A stretch of DNA of 64,000 bases from CAIXSC01 sp046349915 (GTDB taxonomy: Bacteria; Planctomycetota; Planctomycetia; Pirellulales; Pirellulaceae): positions 1,178,001 through 1,242,000 of the forward strand of contig JAXMBL010000004.1 in NCBI GenBank assembly GCA_046349915.1, in the 5' to 3' direction. The position numbers and the translations under genes are program-made. This document shows, piece by piece, positions 17,816 to 27,047 of this stretch (positions within the stretch are counted from its first letter, which is position 1; every line of letters starts with the position of its first letter). Under the pieces are notes generated by a model. That model was not told the DNA's origin and made no database searches. It saw only the letters and a program-made list of their open reading frames with translations.

Positions 17816-19417
17816 ATGAGCGAACTGCTGTTTCAATACGAGAAGGTCAACCCCACGACATGGGCCTACCTGTCGTCGTTGTTGATGATCGGCTTGTATT
17901 TCAAATTCAGCCGCTTTTGGAGTGTGCGTAACCTCGACTTGGCCTTGCTGGTTCTCCTAGCGCCAGGCATGCTGCTCGCCTATTACGGACAGGAATCCGC
18001 CCAGGCGACTTGGATGGACCTGCAAAAGGCCCGGGCCGAGAAGGCGGGTGAAATTCGGCGAGCGGAAGAGGCGGATGTCGCGAATGCCACAAGCGCTGCG
18101 GCGGCCGACCAACCGGCGGCTGTTGAACCAGTGGCTGGAGAACCGGCGACTGGTGCTCCGGCGACTGGCGCTCCGGCGACTGGCGAACCTGTTACCGAAG
18201 AACAAGCAACTGGCGAACCTGTGGCCTCATCGGTGGAACGAGCCAGTGAAGCGGTAACGACTGCCGAGGCGGCATGGCGCAAAGCTCGCGGTGTGACCGC
18301 TCTGGGGTACATCTGGTTGATCGTTGGCGGCGGGGTGTTGCTCATTCGGTTGTTGCTCGATCCCACCATGGCTCGACGTCCGTTGCTTGAGCCTAATCTC
18401 TCAACGGGCGGGCTGATCTTCATTGCCTGTTCGCTGTTCATCTTTCTAATGGCGAATGTGATCACAAGCGTTCCCACGGATGATGATCTCCAGGGAGCGC
18501 GAGGGGCGGCGGCCTTGTTGAGTCGCGAGACGCTGCCGAAGGAAGAAAATGATCTGGCGCGGCATGGCCCTGGTTACGCAGTGTTGAATCTGCTGCCGAG
18601 TGTGCCGACGATGTCGCTGTTGAATCAGCGAACGGGCGGCCGTAATCCTCAAGACGTCTATGCTGTGGTGGCGAAGGCGATGGCCATTCTCTCGCACTTT
18701 GCGGCCGTTTTGGGAATCGTCGCCGTCGGGTATCGGCACTTTGATAACCTAAAGATGGGAATCGGCGCCGCCACGCTCTACTTGATGCTACCGTACACGG
18801 CGCTGATGACGGGGCGAGTAGATCATGTGTTGCCAGCGGCGCTACTGTTGTGGGCCATCGTGTGTTACCGCCGACCGTTGTTGGCGGGGATTTTCATTGG
18901 TTTAGCCGCTGGCGTTGTGTATTACCCGGTGTTCTTGCTGCCGTTATGGTTGAGTTTTTATTGGCAGCGAGGAGTGTGGCGCTTCTTGGCGGGGCTGTTG
19001 CCAACGCTTGCGATCATGATTCTCTCGCTCGTATTCGTGTCGTCAAATGCGGCCGAATTTCAGTCGAATGTCCAGAAGATGTTCGGTCTGTGGTTTCCTG
19101 TCCGCGAGGGATTAGGCGGAATCTGGGGCTTAGGTTGGGATCCCGTTTATCGCCTGCCTGTGCTCGCGACATTTATCGCGATCAGCGGCACGTTGGCGAT
19201 TTGGCCCGCACAGAAGAACCTCGGAACGCTGCTGAGTTGCTCGGCGGCCATCATGGTCGCGACTCAGTTCTGGCATCCGCACGGAGGCGGGCTGTATGTG
19301 GCCTGGTATCTGCCTCTACTGTTGCTGACGATCTTCCGACCGAATCTCGAAGATCGAGTGGCGTTGACGGTGCTGGCGGATGGCTGGCCTCCTCGCTGGC
19401 CGCGACGGGCGGCCTAG
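17816..19417 (+). CDS. Polytopic membrane protein of unknown function
   Basis: Counting from the ATG at 17816 the protein has 533 residues. An upstream TTG would add a non-hydrophobic extension. Residues 10-60 contain two hydrophobic segments. A soluble stretch at about 65-155 is extremely Ala/Pro/Thr/Gly/Glu-rich (GAPATGAPATGEP). Eight or more membrane helices fill the rest (for example ALLLWAIVCYRRPLLAGIFIGLAAGVVYYPVFLL). The pattern resembles polytopic glycosyltransferase-like (GT-C/DUF2029) proteins, but no catalytic acidic motif is evident in the first loop. Function is therefore unassigned. The upstream region contains the candidate structured RNA. Confidence 0.75.
   Translation: MSELLFQYEKVNPTTWAYLSSLLMIGLYFKFSRFWSVRNLDLALLVLLAPGMLLAYYGQESAQATWMDLQKARAEKAGEIRRAEEADVANATSAAAADQPAAVEPVAGEPATGAPATGAPATGEPVTEEQATGEPVASSVERASEAVTTAEAAWRKARGVTALGYIWLIVGGGVLLIRLLLDPTMARRPLLEPNLSTGGLIFIACSLFIFLMANVITSVPTDDDLQGARGAAALLSRETLPKEENDLARHGPGYAVLNLLPSVPTMSLLNQRTGGRNPQDVYAVVAKAMAILSHFAAVLGIVAVGYRHFDNLKMGIGAATLYLMLPYTALMTGRVDHVLPAALLLWAIVCYRRPLLAGIFIGLAAGVVYYPVFLLPLWLSFYWQRGVWRFLAGLLPTLAIMILSLVFVSSNAAEFQSNVQKMFGLWFPVREGLGGIWGLGWDPVYRLPVLATFIAISGTLAIWPAQKNLGTLLSCSAAIMVATQFWHPHGGGLYVAWYLPLLLLTIFRPNLEDRVALTVLADGWPPRWPRRAA
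18121..18210 (+). repeat. Short in-frame repeats encoding a GAPATG-rich loop
   Basis: The 15- to 18-base unit GCGACTGG(C/T)GCTCCG and relatives (GGCGACTGGCGAACC) repeat in tandem, giving a Gly-Ala-Pro-Thr-rich linker in the membrane protein. This is typical slippage-prone low-complexity coding sequence. Confidence 0.7.
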
Positions 19418-19459
19418 TTGGACCACGAATCTAACGAATGTCACGAATCCAGACATGGG

Positions 19460-20455
19460 TCAGGTAGGAGGTCCTTCGGCGCCCTTCAGGACATGGCCGC
19501 GGCGCGAGCTGCGATAGTAGGCGTAGCTGCGGGAATAGACCTGATCGTTGGGCAGGTGGAGGCAGGCGTCCAGCGAGCCCCATTTGCTTTCAATCAACAC
19601 GAATCCTTCGTCGCCTACCGCCTTCACGATCCCCGTGTGTACTGGCTCGCCGCCTTCATCCCGATAGACAATCAGGTCGCCCGGTTCGGGTTCCGTGACG
19701 ACTCGATAGTTGTTGTCGCGCAGGATGACATCGACGTAGCGTCCTCGAATCAGATAGCGGCCTTCGGTGAAGACCCAGCCGTGGCAGTTGGCGGGCGAGT
19801 CGTCGGAGGCGTCATCTTCGACGATCACGCGAGCTTGATAGCCTTCGGGGAGTGAGGTTTTCTCGCGAGTGGCTGGGACGTGCGGCTTGGAATCGCCCTG
19901 GTCGGATTCCGTCGGCGGCGGGCTGATGAATCGCTCCAGTTCCACTCGGCGCCCTGCATCTGTCTCCGCAAATTTTCCCTCGGACCGAATCTGTGCGTGT
20001 CGCACATCCTCCAGCGACTCCATGAACCGATGAGACTGAGCCAATTCGTCTCGCAGCGGTTTTTCCATGCGCCAGTGAGCGATGGCGACGATGGCGAGGG
20101 AGACGACGAGCAAGACGCTAGGCTGCCCCCACTGTTTCCAAAATTGCGTCGACCGTCTCCACGAGGCGGCGCTGACAACCGCGACGGAGGAAGCGACCAG
20201 CAATCCCACCTCGGTCAGTTTCCACCAAGGACGCCAATCCTCGGCCGGCAGCGTCAAAGGATCCCCTAGCAACTCGGCGCCCACCAGCGCCAGCAGTGCC
20301 AGCACCGCTAGCTTGATGCCGCGCATGAGCCAAAGAGTCCGTCGGCGATGCTGTATCAGAATCGCTACGAGAAGCCCCACACACAGCAGGGCGACGACCA
20401 GTGCGCTCAGCCACACCCAACCTGGAAAGTAAATTCCTGTCGACGAAACGTCCAT
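19460..20455 (-). CDS. Membrane-anchored CHAP/NlpC-like putative amidase
   Basis: The 331-residue protein starts at the ATG at 20455 (a GTG at 20482 is the alternative). It has about four N-terminal hydrophobic segments up to residue 150, then a soluble C-terminal domain. That domain contains NCHGWVF, a candidate catalytic Cys, then GDLIVYRDEGGEPVHTGIV with a candidate His, and LIESKWG. The order Cys, GDxxxY, HTGIV, ESKWG is that of CHAP and NlpC/P60 cysteine amidases that cut peptidoglycan or related amides. Catalytic assignment is inferred from order and spacing. It is convergent with the membrane-protein gene and has no obvious operon partner. Confidence 0.7.
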   Translation of the reverse strand: MDVSSTGIYFPGWVWLSALVVALLCVGLLVAILIQHRRRTLWLMRGIKLAVLALLALVGAELLGDPLTLPAEDWRPWWKLTEVGLLVASSVAVVSAASWRRSTQFWKQWGQPSVLLVVSLAIVAIAHWRMEKPLRDELAQSHRFMESLEDVRHAQIRSEGKFAETDAGRRVELERFISPPPTESDQGDSKPHVPATREKTSLPEGYQARVIVEDDASDDSPANCHGWVFTEGRYLIRGRYVDVILRDNNYRVVTEPEPGDLIVYRDEGGEPVHTGIVKAVGDEGFVLIESKWGSLDACLHLPNDQVYSRSYAYYRSSRRGHVLKGAEGPPT

Positions 20456-20769
20456 ACTGCCCCAAACTCTAACCCGCCCCACGCCATTCGAATCATTACC
20501 TTAACGCTTTAGACTAGTTAAGGACTCGCGGAAATCGCGAATTTTTCCCGAATCGCGTCTTTTCCCAGCGAGTTGGCTTTCCACTTCGTATCTGTGGGTG
20601 GGAATGTCGTCCTGTTTCATGTGGGTTTCGTCGCTGATTGGCGAGTTGGCCGCAACCTTCCAGGCTGGCATAATCTCAGGCGATGCGATAACGGAGTCGC
20701 GAGAATCTGGGGTGATCAGCTAAGCGAACGAGTCTGCGCTTGTAACAAATGAAGGTGGGGGAGGATGAG

Positions 20770-21579
20770 ATGGAACAAGTGTGGGGTGAAATCCCAGGGC
20801 TTGGGTATTTGGGACTGCTGGTCGCAATACCACTCGCGATCTTGGCGTTTCCTTTCGTCGTTGGGCCATTCATCGTCAGGTCCACTCTGGGTTTTCGCCT
20901 CCCGGTTGAACTGATTTCCGTCAACCCTCGGGATACGCCCCTCCCCGAGGATACTCGCCAATACTTCGATCACGCTTACCACGTACTTGTGGCTCAAGGG
21001 TTCGAACTGTTGGACGTGATGTTCCTGCCTTCATTCGTCCCCAACGTGCGGACCCTCGTTGCCGTTTACGTGAACCGCCGGACGTTAGATTCCGCGATTT
21101 CAAGTTTCATCATTGTCGAAGGAGCGATGACAGCGCGCAAGAGATACGTCGAGTTCGTGCGGCGATACACCGATGGGACCGTGGTGCAGACCAATAATTC
21201 CGATGAACTGGGCGCGTTTCCGGCGAAACCGAACGAACACACGACTCAGTTTACTGGCTTGGAAGATCTCGCTCGTCTGTACTCGCTCCATCAATTCGTG
21301 GCACGAAAGCGTGGAGGAACACAGACGCCTTATCTGCGAATTGATACCGAATTCCAGGGGCGGGCTATCGATTTTGTCGCGCGGGCAGTCATCGAAGAAT
21401 CTCTGTTGGCTCAGTTGGAAACCAAGTACTTGGAAGCGGCGCCCAAGGGGATGCGACCAACATGGAAAGGCGCGATCCTGATGGCGTGGCGCGAGCTGTG
21501 GCCTGTGAAGCCGCTGCGCCGTCTGAGTCGGCGACGAGCAGCTAACGAGATTTTGCGCGAGTTCGCGGCACAGAACTAG
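20770..21579 (+). CDS. Hypothetical protein with N-terminal membrane anchor
   Basis: I chose the ATG at 20770 because GGGGGAGG lies five bases upstream; an ATG at 20749 has no such site. The 269-residue product has one hydrophobic segment at about residues 10-38. A soluble alpha/beta domain follows with DHAYHVLVAQGFELLDVMFLP and VRTLVAVYVNRRTLDSAISSFI. The C-terminus is very basic (PLRRLSRRRAANEILREF). No family is recognised. It is convergent with, and overlaps by four bases, the deoxyhypusine-synthase-like gene. Confidence 0.7.
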   Translation: MEQVWGEIPGLGYLGLLVAIPLAILAFPFVVGPFIVRSTLGFRLPVELISVNPRDTPLPEDTRQYFDHAYHVLVAQGFELLDVMFLPSFVPNVRTLVAVYVNRRTLDSAISSFIIVEGAMTARKRYVEFVRRYTDGTVVQTNNSDELGAFPAKPNEHTTQFTGLEDLARLYSLHQFVARKRGGTQTPYLRIDTEFQGRAIDFVARAVIEESLLAQLETKYLEAAPKGMRPTWKGAILMAWRELWPVKPLRRLSRRRAANEILREFAAQN

Positions 21580-22847
21580 TACTTCAGCGACTGTCGTAAC
21601 CAATCGCCGTTCTCGCGAATCTGTTCAACTAAACGCTTGCAAAGTCGATCGCGGTCGGCGAATAGGCGATAGCCTTCGCGGGGCCGCAGGTAACCGCGAG
21701 CCTCGGGATGTTTGGCGAATAGAGCCTCGGGGCCCATGCGTTCCAGCCATCGCTCGTAGCGAGCTCGTTTCTCCAGTAGTGCTCGGACAATGAATGGCAT
21801 GACCAGCGAGTAGTCCGCTTGCAGGCTCTCGGTTTGAGTCTGATAGGTGTCGCGATCGACTTTGCCCCAGGTGACCGCTTCGGCGGGCGGGCAAGACGAT
21901 AGCGAGCCATCGGTGACGGGCGCGGTGACGATTTGTACGTCGAACTTGTAGCCGTCAATTTCTTCGAGTCCAAAGATCTGGCTGAGGGCAGGTTCGGGCT
22001 GCAAGTTGTAGTTCTTGGGGACGCCTCCGCCCAAGATCAGCGTGGCGAGTGCTTTGGTCGGGGACTCGGTGAGGCCCCAGTAATGGTAGGCGCACGCCTC
22101 GAAGACTTCGGCATGCATGTCAAGTTCGAAGTGGTGGCCGTCGACGAGTCCTGCTTGTCCCATCGCCCACAGCTTGACGGAATTCAAGAACGCACTGCCA
22201 TCCGCCGCAGCGCCCACGAGAATCGGGATGGCAAGGCGATGGCAGGCGGCGAGCAATCCTTCCGGCACTGCTCGTTTCTTTTCTTGCTCGGCGTAGGCTT
22301 CGCCCAGTTTGAAGCGAAACTCGGTGCCGGTCATCTTGCGCTGCATATCAGGCCGCTGGAGTACGGCGGAAATGAAGCGGTCTTGATTGAGCAGGACTTG
22401 TTCATCAAACCCGACATCGGTTACGCGGATCGTCTGGTCGTCGCGCAGGGCGCCGTCGTCGCCGAAGATGGGAACTTCAAAAAATGCGTCCGGTTCGACG
22501 CCGTCCAGCGAGCGATGGCCGTCGTGATAGCAGACCGCGTCGGTTGTACTCAGGTAGGCGACCCAGCCTGTTTCCAGGAGGGGGATGAGCCATGTCCAAT
22601 GTTGGCCAGAGACCGTGGCGGGGCCGGCGATGGCGAGCGTCATGGGGCAACCGGCGCCGATCGCCTGATCGAGAATCGAGTAGACTCGACGTAAGTAGGC
22701 CGCGCCAAAAGCAGGTAGGCAAAACTGGAACAACTCGTCCAACGTTTCGATTTCGTCGACGCGTCGCGTCACGAGCGGTCGCCGTGGACCTGCTGGCTTT
22801 TCCGAAGGCTCATCACCGCCGCCTTGGCACGGAAACCGTGTCCCCAT
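21576..22847 (-). CDS. Deoxyhypusine synthase family protein
   Basis: Members of this family transfer the aminobutyl group of spermidine, using NAD. In eukaryotes and archaea the acceptor is a lysine of eIF5A/aIF5A; bacterial homologues probably act on other amines. The 423-residue product shows AIAGPATVSGQHWTWLIPLLETGWVAYLSTTDAVCYHD at the NAD-binding start and, near the C-terminus, GGGVPKNYNLQPEP. The lysine there aligns with the catalytic Lys of GGGVVKHH in human DHS, so the active-site lysine is kept. I chose the ATG at 22847, with GGGAG nine bases upstream; an in-frame start at 22958 would add 37 non-conserved residues. Confidence 0.85.
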   Translation of the reverse strand: MGTRFPCQGGGDEPSEKPAGPRRPLVTRRVDEIETLDELFQFCLPAFGAAYLRRVYSILDQAIGAGCPMTLAIAGPATVSGQHWTWLIPLLETGWVAYLSTTDAVCYHDGHRSLDGVEPDAFFEVPIFGDDGALRDDQTIRVTDVGFDEQVLLNQDRFISAVLQRPDMQRKMTGTEFRFKLGEAYAEQEKKRAVPEGLLAACHRLAIPILVGAAADGSAFLNSVKLWAMGQAGLVDGHHFELDMHAEVFEACAYHYWGLTESPTKALATLILGGGVPKNYNLQPEPALSQIFGLEEIDGYKFDVQIVTAPVTDGSLSSCPPAEAVTWGKVDRDTYQTQTESLQADYSLVMPFIVRALLEKRARYERWLERMGPEALFAKHPEARGYLRPREGYRLFADRDRLCKRLVEQIRENGDWLRQSLKY

Positions 22848-23281
22848 GTCCTGGTACTCCCGCTGACATTGCCGATCCTCGCCGTTCAGTGATGCAACAC
22901 CAACAATCAGACGACTTCGGATCGAATTCTCTTGTGAACCATTGCCTCTGCGCGGCAATTTGAATCGGGAAGAGACGGGAAGGGAAGAGGTCTAGCATCG
23001 GCCAGAATGGTTCCCCCCTGACGATGGGAAATCGGAAACGCGACTTGAAAATCAAGGCTCCGAGCAACCCTGGGCGAGGTTCGACGAACTTTCGCTCTTC
23101 TTCGCCGATCCTAGGCGGCTACGGCCGCGAGCGACAGTTGCTAGAATACCGACTCGTTTCATCGGCTTGGAATAGCGAGCCCCAGTGCCGCTCGGGCTGC
23201 CGGCGCCGCCAACAGGGCTGTTAAGGCAGTTCGGGGAGCTGGGACCGCGGATCAGGTTTACCTTTTGTCGGGCGAGACTTC
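22848..23281. other. Intergenic region, no recognisable feature
   Basis: About 430 bases separate the divergent deoxyhypusine-synthase-like and D-threonine-aldolase-like genes. There is a purine-rich run (GGGAAGAGACGGGAAGGGAAGAGG near 22970-22995, in part). I see no plausible coding frame, repeat or strong hairpin. Both promoters should lie here. Confidence 0.5.
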
Positions 23282-24361
23282 ATGAATGCACGTTTTCAAC
23301 TCGACACGCCCGCGCTGGTGATAGACCTCGACATCCTGGATCGCAACATCGCGTGGCTTGCCGAATACTTCCGTCAGCGAGGCGTGGCTTGGCGACCGCA
23401 TGCGAAGAGCTACCAATGTACTCGGCTGGCTCAACGGGTGGTTGCCGCTGGCGCCCGAGGCGTGACTTGCGCCAAGTTGGGCGAAGCCGAGTTGTTTGCG
23501 GCGGCTGGCATCCATGATTTGCTGATCACCTGTCCGTTGGTCGGGCCGCGGAAACTCGCCAGGTTGGTTGCCTTGCGACGCCAAGCCGATCCGATCGCGG
23601 TCGCCGATCACGCCGATCAGGTGGCGGCTTTGGCCGCGGCGGCGGCTCAAGGAGGCGTGCGGTTGCGAGTGATGCTGGAGTTGGAATTGGGGATGAATCG
23701 GTGCGGCGTCGCGCCGGGTGAACCCGCCGTCCAACTCGCGACTCGAGTGGCTGAGTCGCCGAGCTTGGAGTTCGCGGGAATCATGGGGTGGGAAGGACAT
23801 CTTTTGCAGATTGCGGACCCGCAAGAAAAAATGGAGAAGATCCAAGCCGCCATGAGGTTGCTCGACGACACTCGCCGACAAATCGCGGCGGCGGGCATCG
23901 CCTGTCCGATTGTAAGCGCTGGCGGCACGGGCAGTTTTCCGATGACGGCGAATACGGGACTGGTGAATGAGATTCAGGCTGGAGGCGCGATCTTCATGGA
24001 TTTGTTCTATCGGAACAAGTGTCACATCGAACCGCTCGAGTTCGCCCTGACGTGCATGGCCACGGTGACGAGTCGTCCGACGGAGGGGCGAGCCGTCATT
24101 GATGTGGGGCGGAAATCCCTCAGTCCCGATTTGCATTTGCCTGCGGTCAAGGGCCGCGACGACTTACGATTCCAATGGCTATCGGCCGAACATGGGGTGC
24201 TGGAGGTGGTGGCAGGACCAGGGCCCGCGATCGGCGAGTGCCTGGAATTGATACCTGGGTATGGCGACTGGAGTACGTTGCTTCACGATCGTTACCACGT
24301 CTTTCGTGGCAACGAATTCGTGGAAGCTTGGCCGCTCGACGTTCGCACTCGCACCACATAG
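23282..24361 (+). CDS. D-threonine aldolase / alanine racemase-fold PLP enzyme
   Basis: This 359-residue PLP enzyme has an N-terminal alanine-racemase-type TIM barrel and a beta-domain. The opening LDTPALVIDLDILDRNIAWL and WRPHAKSYQC are family signatures; Lys42 is the likely PLP-binding lysine. The phosphate site includes VSAGGTGSF. The C-terminal domain has SAEHGVLEV, whose His is a likely metal ligand, then IPGYGDWSTLLHDRYHVF where many relatives have a PxHxC metal motif. The typical reaction is cleavage of D-3-hydroxy amino acids, or D-serine dehydration in the DSD1 branch. The exact substrate cannot be decided. The start is supported by GGGCGAGA just upstream. Confidence 0.88.
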   Translation: MNARFQLDTPALVIDLDILDRNIAWLAEYFRQRGVAWRPHAKSYQCTRLAQRVVAAGARGVTCAKLGEAELFAAAGIHDLLITCPLVGPRKLARLVALRRQADPIAVADHADQVAALAAAAAQGGVRLRVMLELELGMNRCGVAPGEPAVQLATRVAESPSLEFAGIMGWEGHLLQIADPQEKMEKIQAAMRLLDDTRRQIAAAGIACPIVSAGGTGSFPMTANTGLVNEIQAGGAIFMDLFYRNKCHIEPLEFALTCMATVTSRPTEGRAVIDVGRKSLSPDLHLPAVKGRDDLRFQWLSAEHGVLEVVAGPGPAIGECLELIPGYGDWSTLLHDRYHVFRGNEFVEAWPLDVRTRTT

Positions 24362-24448
24362 GGTTGAGGATATGACGAGGAAGCGCCGTGCGGGCTTGTT
24401 CCGCTTCTCTATCTGTCCACTGCTCGCCGATCCACCGGAGAATGCTTG

Positions 24449-25051
24449 ATGTCAGGCGATCGAAAACAGGACTCGCCCGCGACCGCCGCCTCGTCGACTC
24501 GCAGTCAATTCGCGATTGTCCTGGTCGTGACGCTGGTGCGAATGCCGCTCGCGGTGCTCTTTGCGTTCGTTCTCTTGAACGACGATTCAGGGCCAATAAC
24601 CGTCTGGTCGCTGGTGGGATTGCTGACCATCATCGAAATCTCGGATGGGCTCGATGGATTCCTGGCTCGGCGTTGGGGAGTAACGTCGCGGATGGGGGCG
24701 ATCGTCGACCCGTATTCAGACAGCATCTCTCGGATGACCATCTACTGGGCGTTAGCGGCCGCGGGGAAAACGCTGGTCTACATGCCGCTTGTGTTTGCGA
24801 TTCGCGATGTGACGGTGGCGTATTGCCGCATCCTGTGGGTCGGCGCCAATCGTTCGGCCGGAGCGCAGTGGAGCGGAAAGGTCAAGGCGGTCGTCCAGGG
24901 AGTTGGCGCATTCACTCTGATCCTCTGGCCGACGCTCCTCCCAGGCCATGCCTGGATCGAACCCGTCATGTCGTGGATCGTCTTGGTGACGACCGTGGCG
25001 TCGATGGCGGATTACGTGGGGAAAACAGTACCGCTGCTGAAGTCCGCGTGA
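24449..25051 (+). CDS. CDP-alcohol phosphatidyltransferase family protein
   Basis: This 200-residue integral membrane enzyme is related to phosphatidylglycerophosphate synthase and transfers a phosphatidyl group from CDP-diacylglycerol to an alcohol. The complete signature D-x2-D-G-x2-A-R-x8-G-x3-D-x3-D is readable as DGLDGFLARRWGVTSRMG followed by AIVDPYSD, so all catalytic aspartates are present. Hydrophobic helices flank it (LVVTLVRMPLAVLFAFVLL, and three more to the C-terminus). Start is the ATG at 24449. It lies 87 bases after the PLP-enzyme gene. Whether the acceptor is glycerophosphate, inositol or another alcohol is not evident. Confidence 0.88.
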   Translation: MSGDRKQDSPATAASSTRSQFAIVLVVTLVRMPLAVLFAFVLLNDDSGPITVWSLVGLLTIIEISDGLDGFLARRWGVTSRMGAIVDPYSDSISRMTIYWALAAAGKTLVYMPLVFAIRDVTVAYCRILWVGANRSAGAQWSGKVKAVVQGVGAFTLILWPTLLPGHAWIEPVMSWIVLVTTVASMADYVGKTVPLLKSA

Positions 25052-25080
25052 TACTCCTTGCCAACATCAGACGCCTTGGT

Positions 25081-26619
25081 TCATGAGTGCTTGTCCAAAG
25101 CGGCGAGAGTTCGCGCGACCAGAGGATTATCGGGGAGTCCCGCGCCGCGCAGATGATAGACGCTGGCCGCCAGAAACCTTGCTCGCCAAGCCGGCGACAC
25201 GTGGTAGTAATCCTCGAGCACGGCGGAACTGAATTTATAATCGTGCGAGTCGCGTCCTTTGAGAAAGACCAGTTCTCGCGCGCGCTGAAAGAACGGCTCG
25301 ACCCCCGCACTCTCTTGAGCCGCAGCCAGCGTACGACGAGCGGCGGTTAAGCGGTCCTGGTGTAAGGGGCCAAAGATCGCGTCCAGCGGCGGCTGGTCGG
25401 CGGCGAGGGGTAGAGGTTCGAGTTGATCGAGGGCGAGGGATTGAATGGCCCCTCGTTGCTCCATCGATTTACGAAAGAGCGGCAGGAACGAGGCGTTTTG
25501 CAGCAGTACCAGTCGACGAACCTCGTCGGAGGATGCGGCATCGAAGGCATGCCGCATGGCGTTGGATGTGGTGAGCGTGTGGAGGCCGACAATGCCCGGC
25601 TGCCGCATCAGCAATTCGCCCGAACCGACCAGCAGGGCATCCCAGATCGACTGAGGCGAAACGCCTCGACCAAGTATCTCGACAACCTGCTGCGCGACGT
25701 CTTCGGAAGTTCCGGCGCGGAGCGTCGTGAGCAGTTGACGCGTGGCGCCTTCATCCAATTTTCCACCCGTCCAGTGAGCGGGGATTTTGACGAGTCGCTC
25801 GGAGTTTCGACGAAACGCTCGGTCGGGTTCGAGGTCGCTCGTGGAGGGATTCGGCTCGCCCGAGTGATTAAGGATGGCGTAGGCCAGGGAGCGCAGAACG
25901 GGCTCCGCGTGTCGCCAGCCGATCAGGGACAACGTTCGCCAGGCATTGGCCACGTAGATCGCCTTGTGACCGATGCTGCGATAATCGCGAGCTCCATAGC
26001 GAGCGAAGAGGTCGAAGAGTTCGCCGGAGCTAGCCGAGCGAGCGAGCGCCGCGGCGGCGACGTCGGCCTTTTCCACGTCCCACGAATCCATGGCTTCGAT
26101 AAAGAGCGCTCGAGCTTGATGTGCCGGCGGCATTCGCGTTTCGTCGACTCGCGCCATGGTCCAATTGCCTTCGCGAGTGTCCTGCGCCTGTGCCTCCTTG
26201 AAATAGTCGAGCGCCCAAAAGATGGGGAGCCAGCGATGTTGGGCGGGTGACGCGAGGCTTGCCAGATGAGCCGAGTTCACGACGAGCACCGCGTGAAATT
26301 TGAAGCCCACGGCGGGGCGAGGCTGGACGTTGCGAATGCCTGCCAGCAGTAGGGCGCCGACAATCTGCTGGTAGGACTCGCCCGCCCGGATCCGTTCGGC
26401 GATCTTCTCGAGCAACGTCTCGCGTGGAGTTTCCTCGATCTGACGCACGAGCGGTTCGATGTCGGGAGAGAAGCGGACGCCATCGGGCGATGGTTGAGCC
26501 TCCTCCGCGGAAACGGTCGGAAGACCAGGGAGCAGGGACGCATGTTGGATCGCCCACCAAGTCGCGGCGCCGCCAGCCGATGTCGCGAGAAAACTACGAC
26601 GACTTGCAGAGATAGACAT
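25081..26619 (-). CDS. Tat-exported hypothetical protein
   Basis: This 512-residue protein opens with SRRSFLATSAGGAATWW, a twin-arginine signal (SRRxFL, Arg7-Arg8) followed by a hydrophobic, Ala-rich stretch, so export of a folded and perhaps cofactor-bearing protein is likely. The rest is helical, with HEAT-like character (SLIGWRHAEPVLRSLAYAIL, DVAQQVVEILGRGVSPQSIWDALLVG). His residues recur (VVNSAHLASLASPAQHRWLP, HPVSPAWR-like). No known enzyme motif is recognised. The ATG has GGGAG at good spacing. It is convergent with the phosphatidyltransferase gene. Confidence 0.8.
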   Translation of the reverse strand: MSISASRRSFLATSAGGAATWWAIQHASLLPGLPTVSAEEAQPSPDGVRFSPDIEPLVRQIEETPRETLLEKIAERIRAGESYQQIVGALLLAGIRNVQPRPAVGFKFHAVLVVNSAHLASLASPAQHRWLPIFWALDYFKEAQAQDTREGNWTMARVDETRMPPAHQARALFIEAMDSWDVEKADVAAAALARSASSGELFDLFARYGARDYRSIGHKAIYVANAWRTLSLIGWRHAEPVLRSLAYAILNHSGEPNPSTSDLEPDRAFRRNSERLVKIPAHWTGGKLDEGATRQLLTTLRAGTSEDVAQQVVEILGRGVSPQSIWDALLVGSGELLMRQPGIVGLHTLTTSNAMRHAFDAASSDEVRRLVLLQNASFLPLFRKSMEQRGAIQSLALDQLEPLPLAADQPPLDAIFGPLHQDRLTAARRTLAAAQESAGVEPFFQRARELVFLKGRDSHDYKFSSAVLEDYYHVSPAWRARFLAASVYHLRGAGLPDNPLVARTLAALDKHS

Positions 26620-27047
26620 GGTTCAACGCTCCCGAGGCTTGAGCAACACGGAGGGGATTACATTTGCGTCATTGTAGTGAAGGCAAGTGCACGGGAGCTA
26701 GTTCCCGGTGATTGGTTGCTGGCAGCCGGACGAGTCGCTGAACATCGTCCACTTGTTCTCCATCACGGAAAGACGAGAATCAGGCGACAGTATTTGGTCA
26801 CAGTCGAGAATTGAAGGTGCGACGGACTTCCAGTCCGTCGGTTGCTGCGATGTACGACGGACTTCTAGTCCGTCGCTCCTGGATTTGAAGATGCGACCAA
26901 GGACTGGTAGACGTTCACCCTGGTGCGTCGTCAGGATTGAACTAGCGAACTACGATGGCAGCGAGTCGTTGCGGAATTCGGTGGAATTCCCCGGCGAGTT
27001 TGCGAGGAATTCGCCAGAATCTCCTGACTCGGCACAAGGTGTTAGGT
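26620..27047. other. Intergenic region with a REP-like doublet
   Basis: This is a 428-base divergent region between the Tat-exported protein and the epimerase. It holds a pair of 21-bp palindromes (26820-26875), described separately. Near its end AAGGTG precedes the GTG start at 27048. No convincing coding frame is seen. Confidence 0.6.
26820..26875. repeat. REP-like doublet: two 21-bp palindromes
   Basis: CGACGGACT-TCC-AGTCCGTCG (26820-26840) and CGACGGACT-TCT-AGTCCGTCG (26855-26875) are perfect 9-bp inverted repeats with 3-base centres, 14 bases apart. The same two versions occur at 29026-29079 in the opposite orientation and order. Confidence 0.9.

Noticed and set aside
20526..20546. Intrinsic terminator TCGCG-GAAAT-CGCGA plus T-run
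   Set aside because: The stem is only five base pairs, and no plus-strand gene ends upstream, so I did not list it as a feature.
26955..27047. Upstream ATG start for the epimerase
   Set aside because: The extra 31 residues are not like the family, whose Rossmann strand begins within a few residues of the start, and AAGGTG fits the GTG at 27048.
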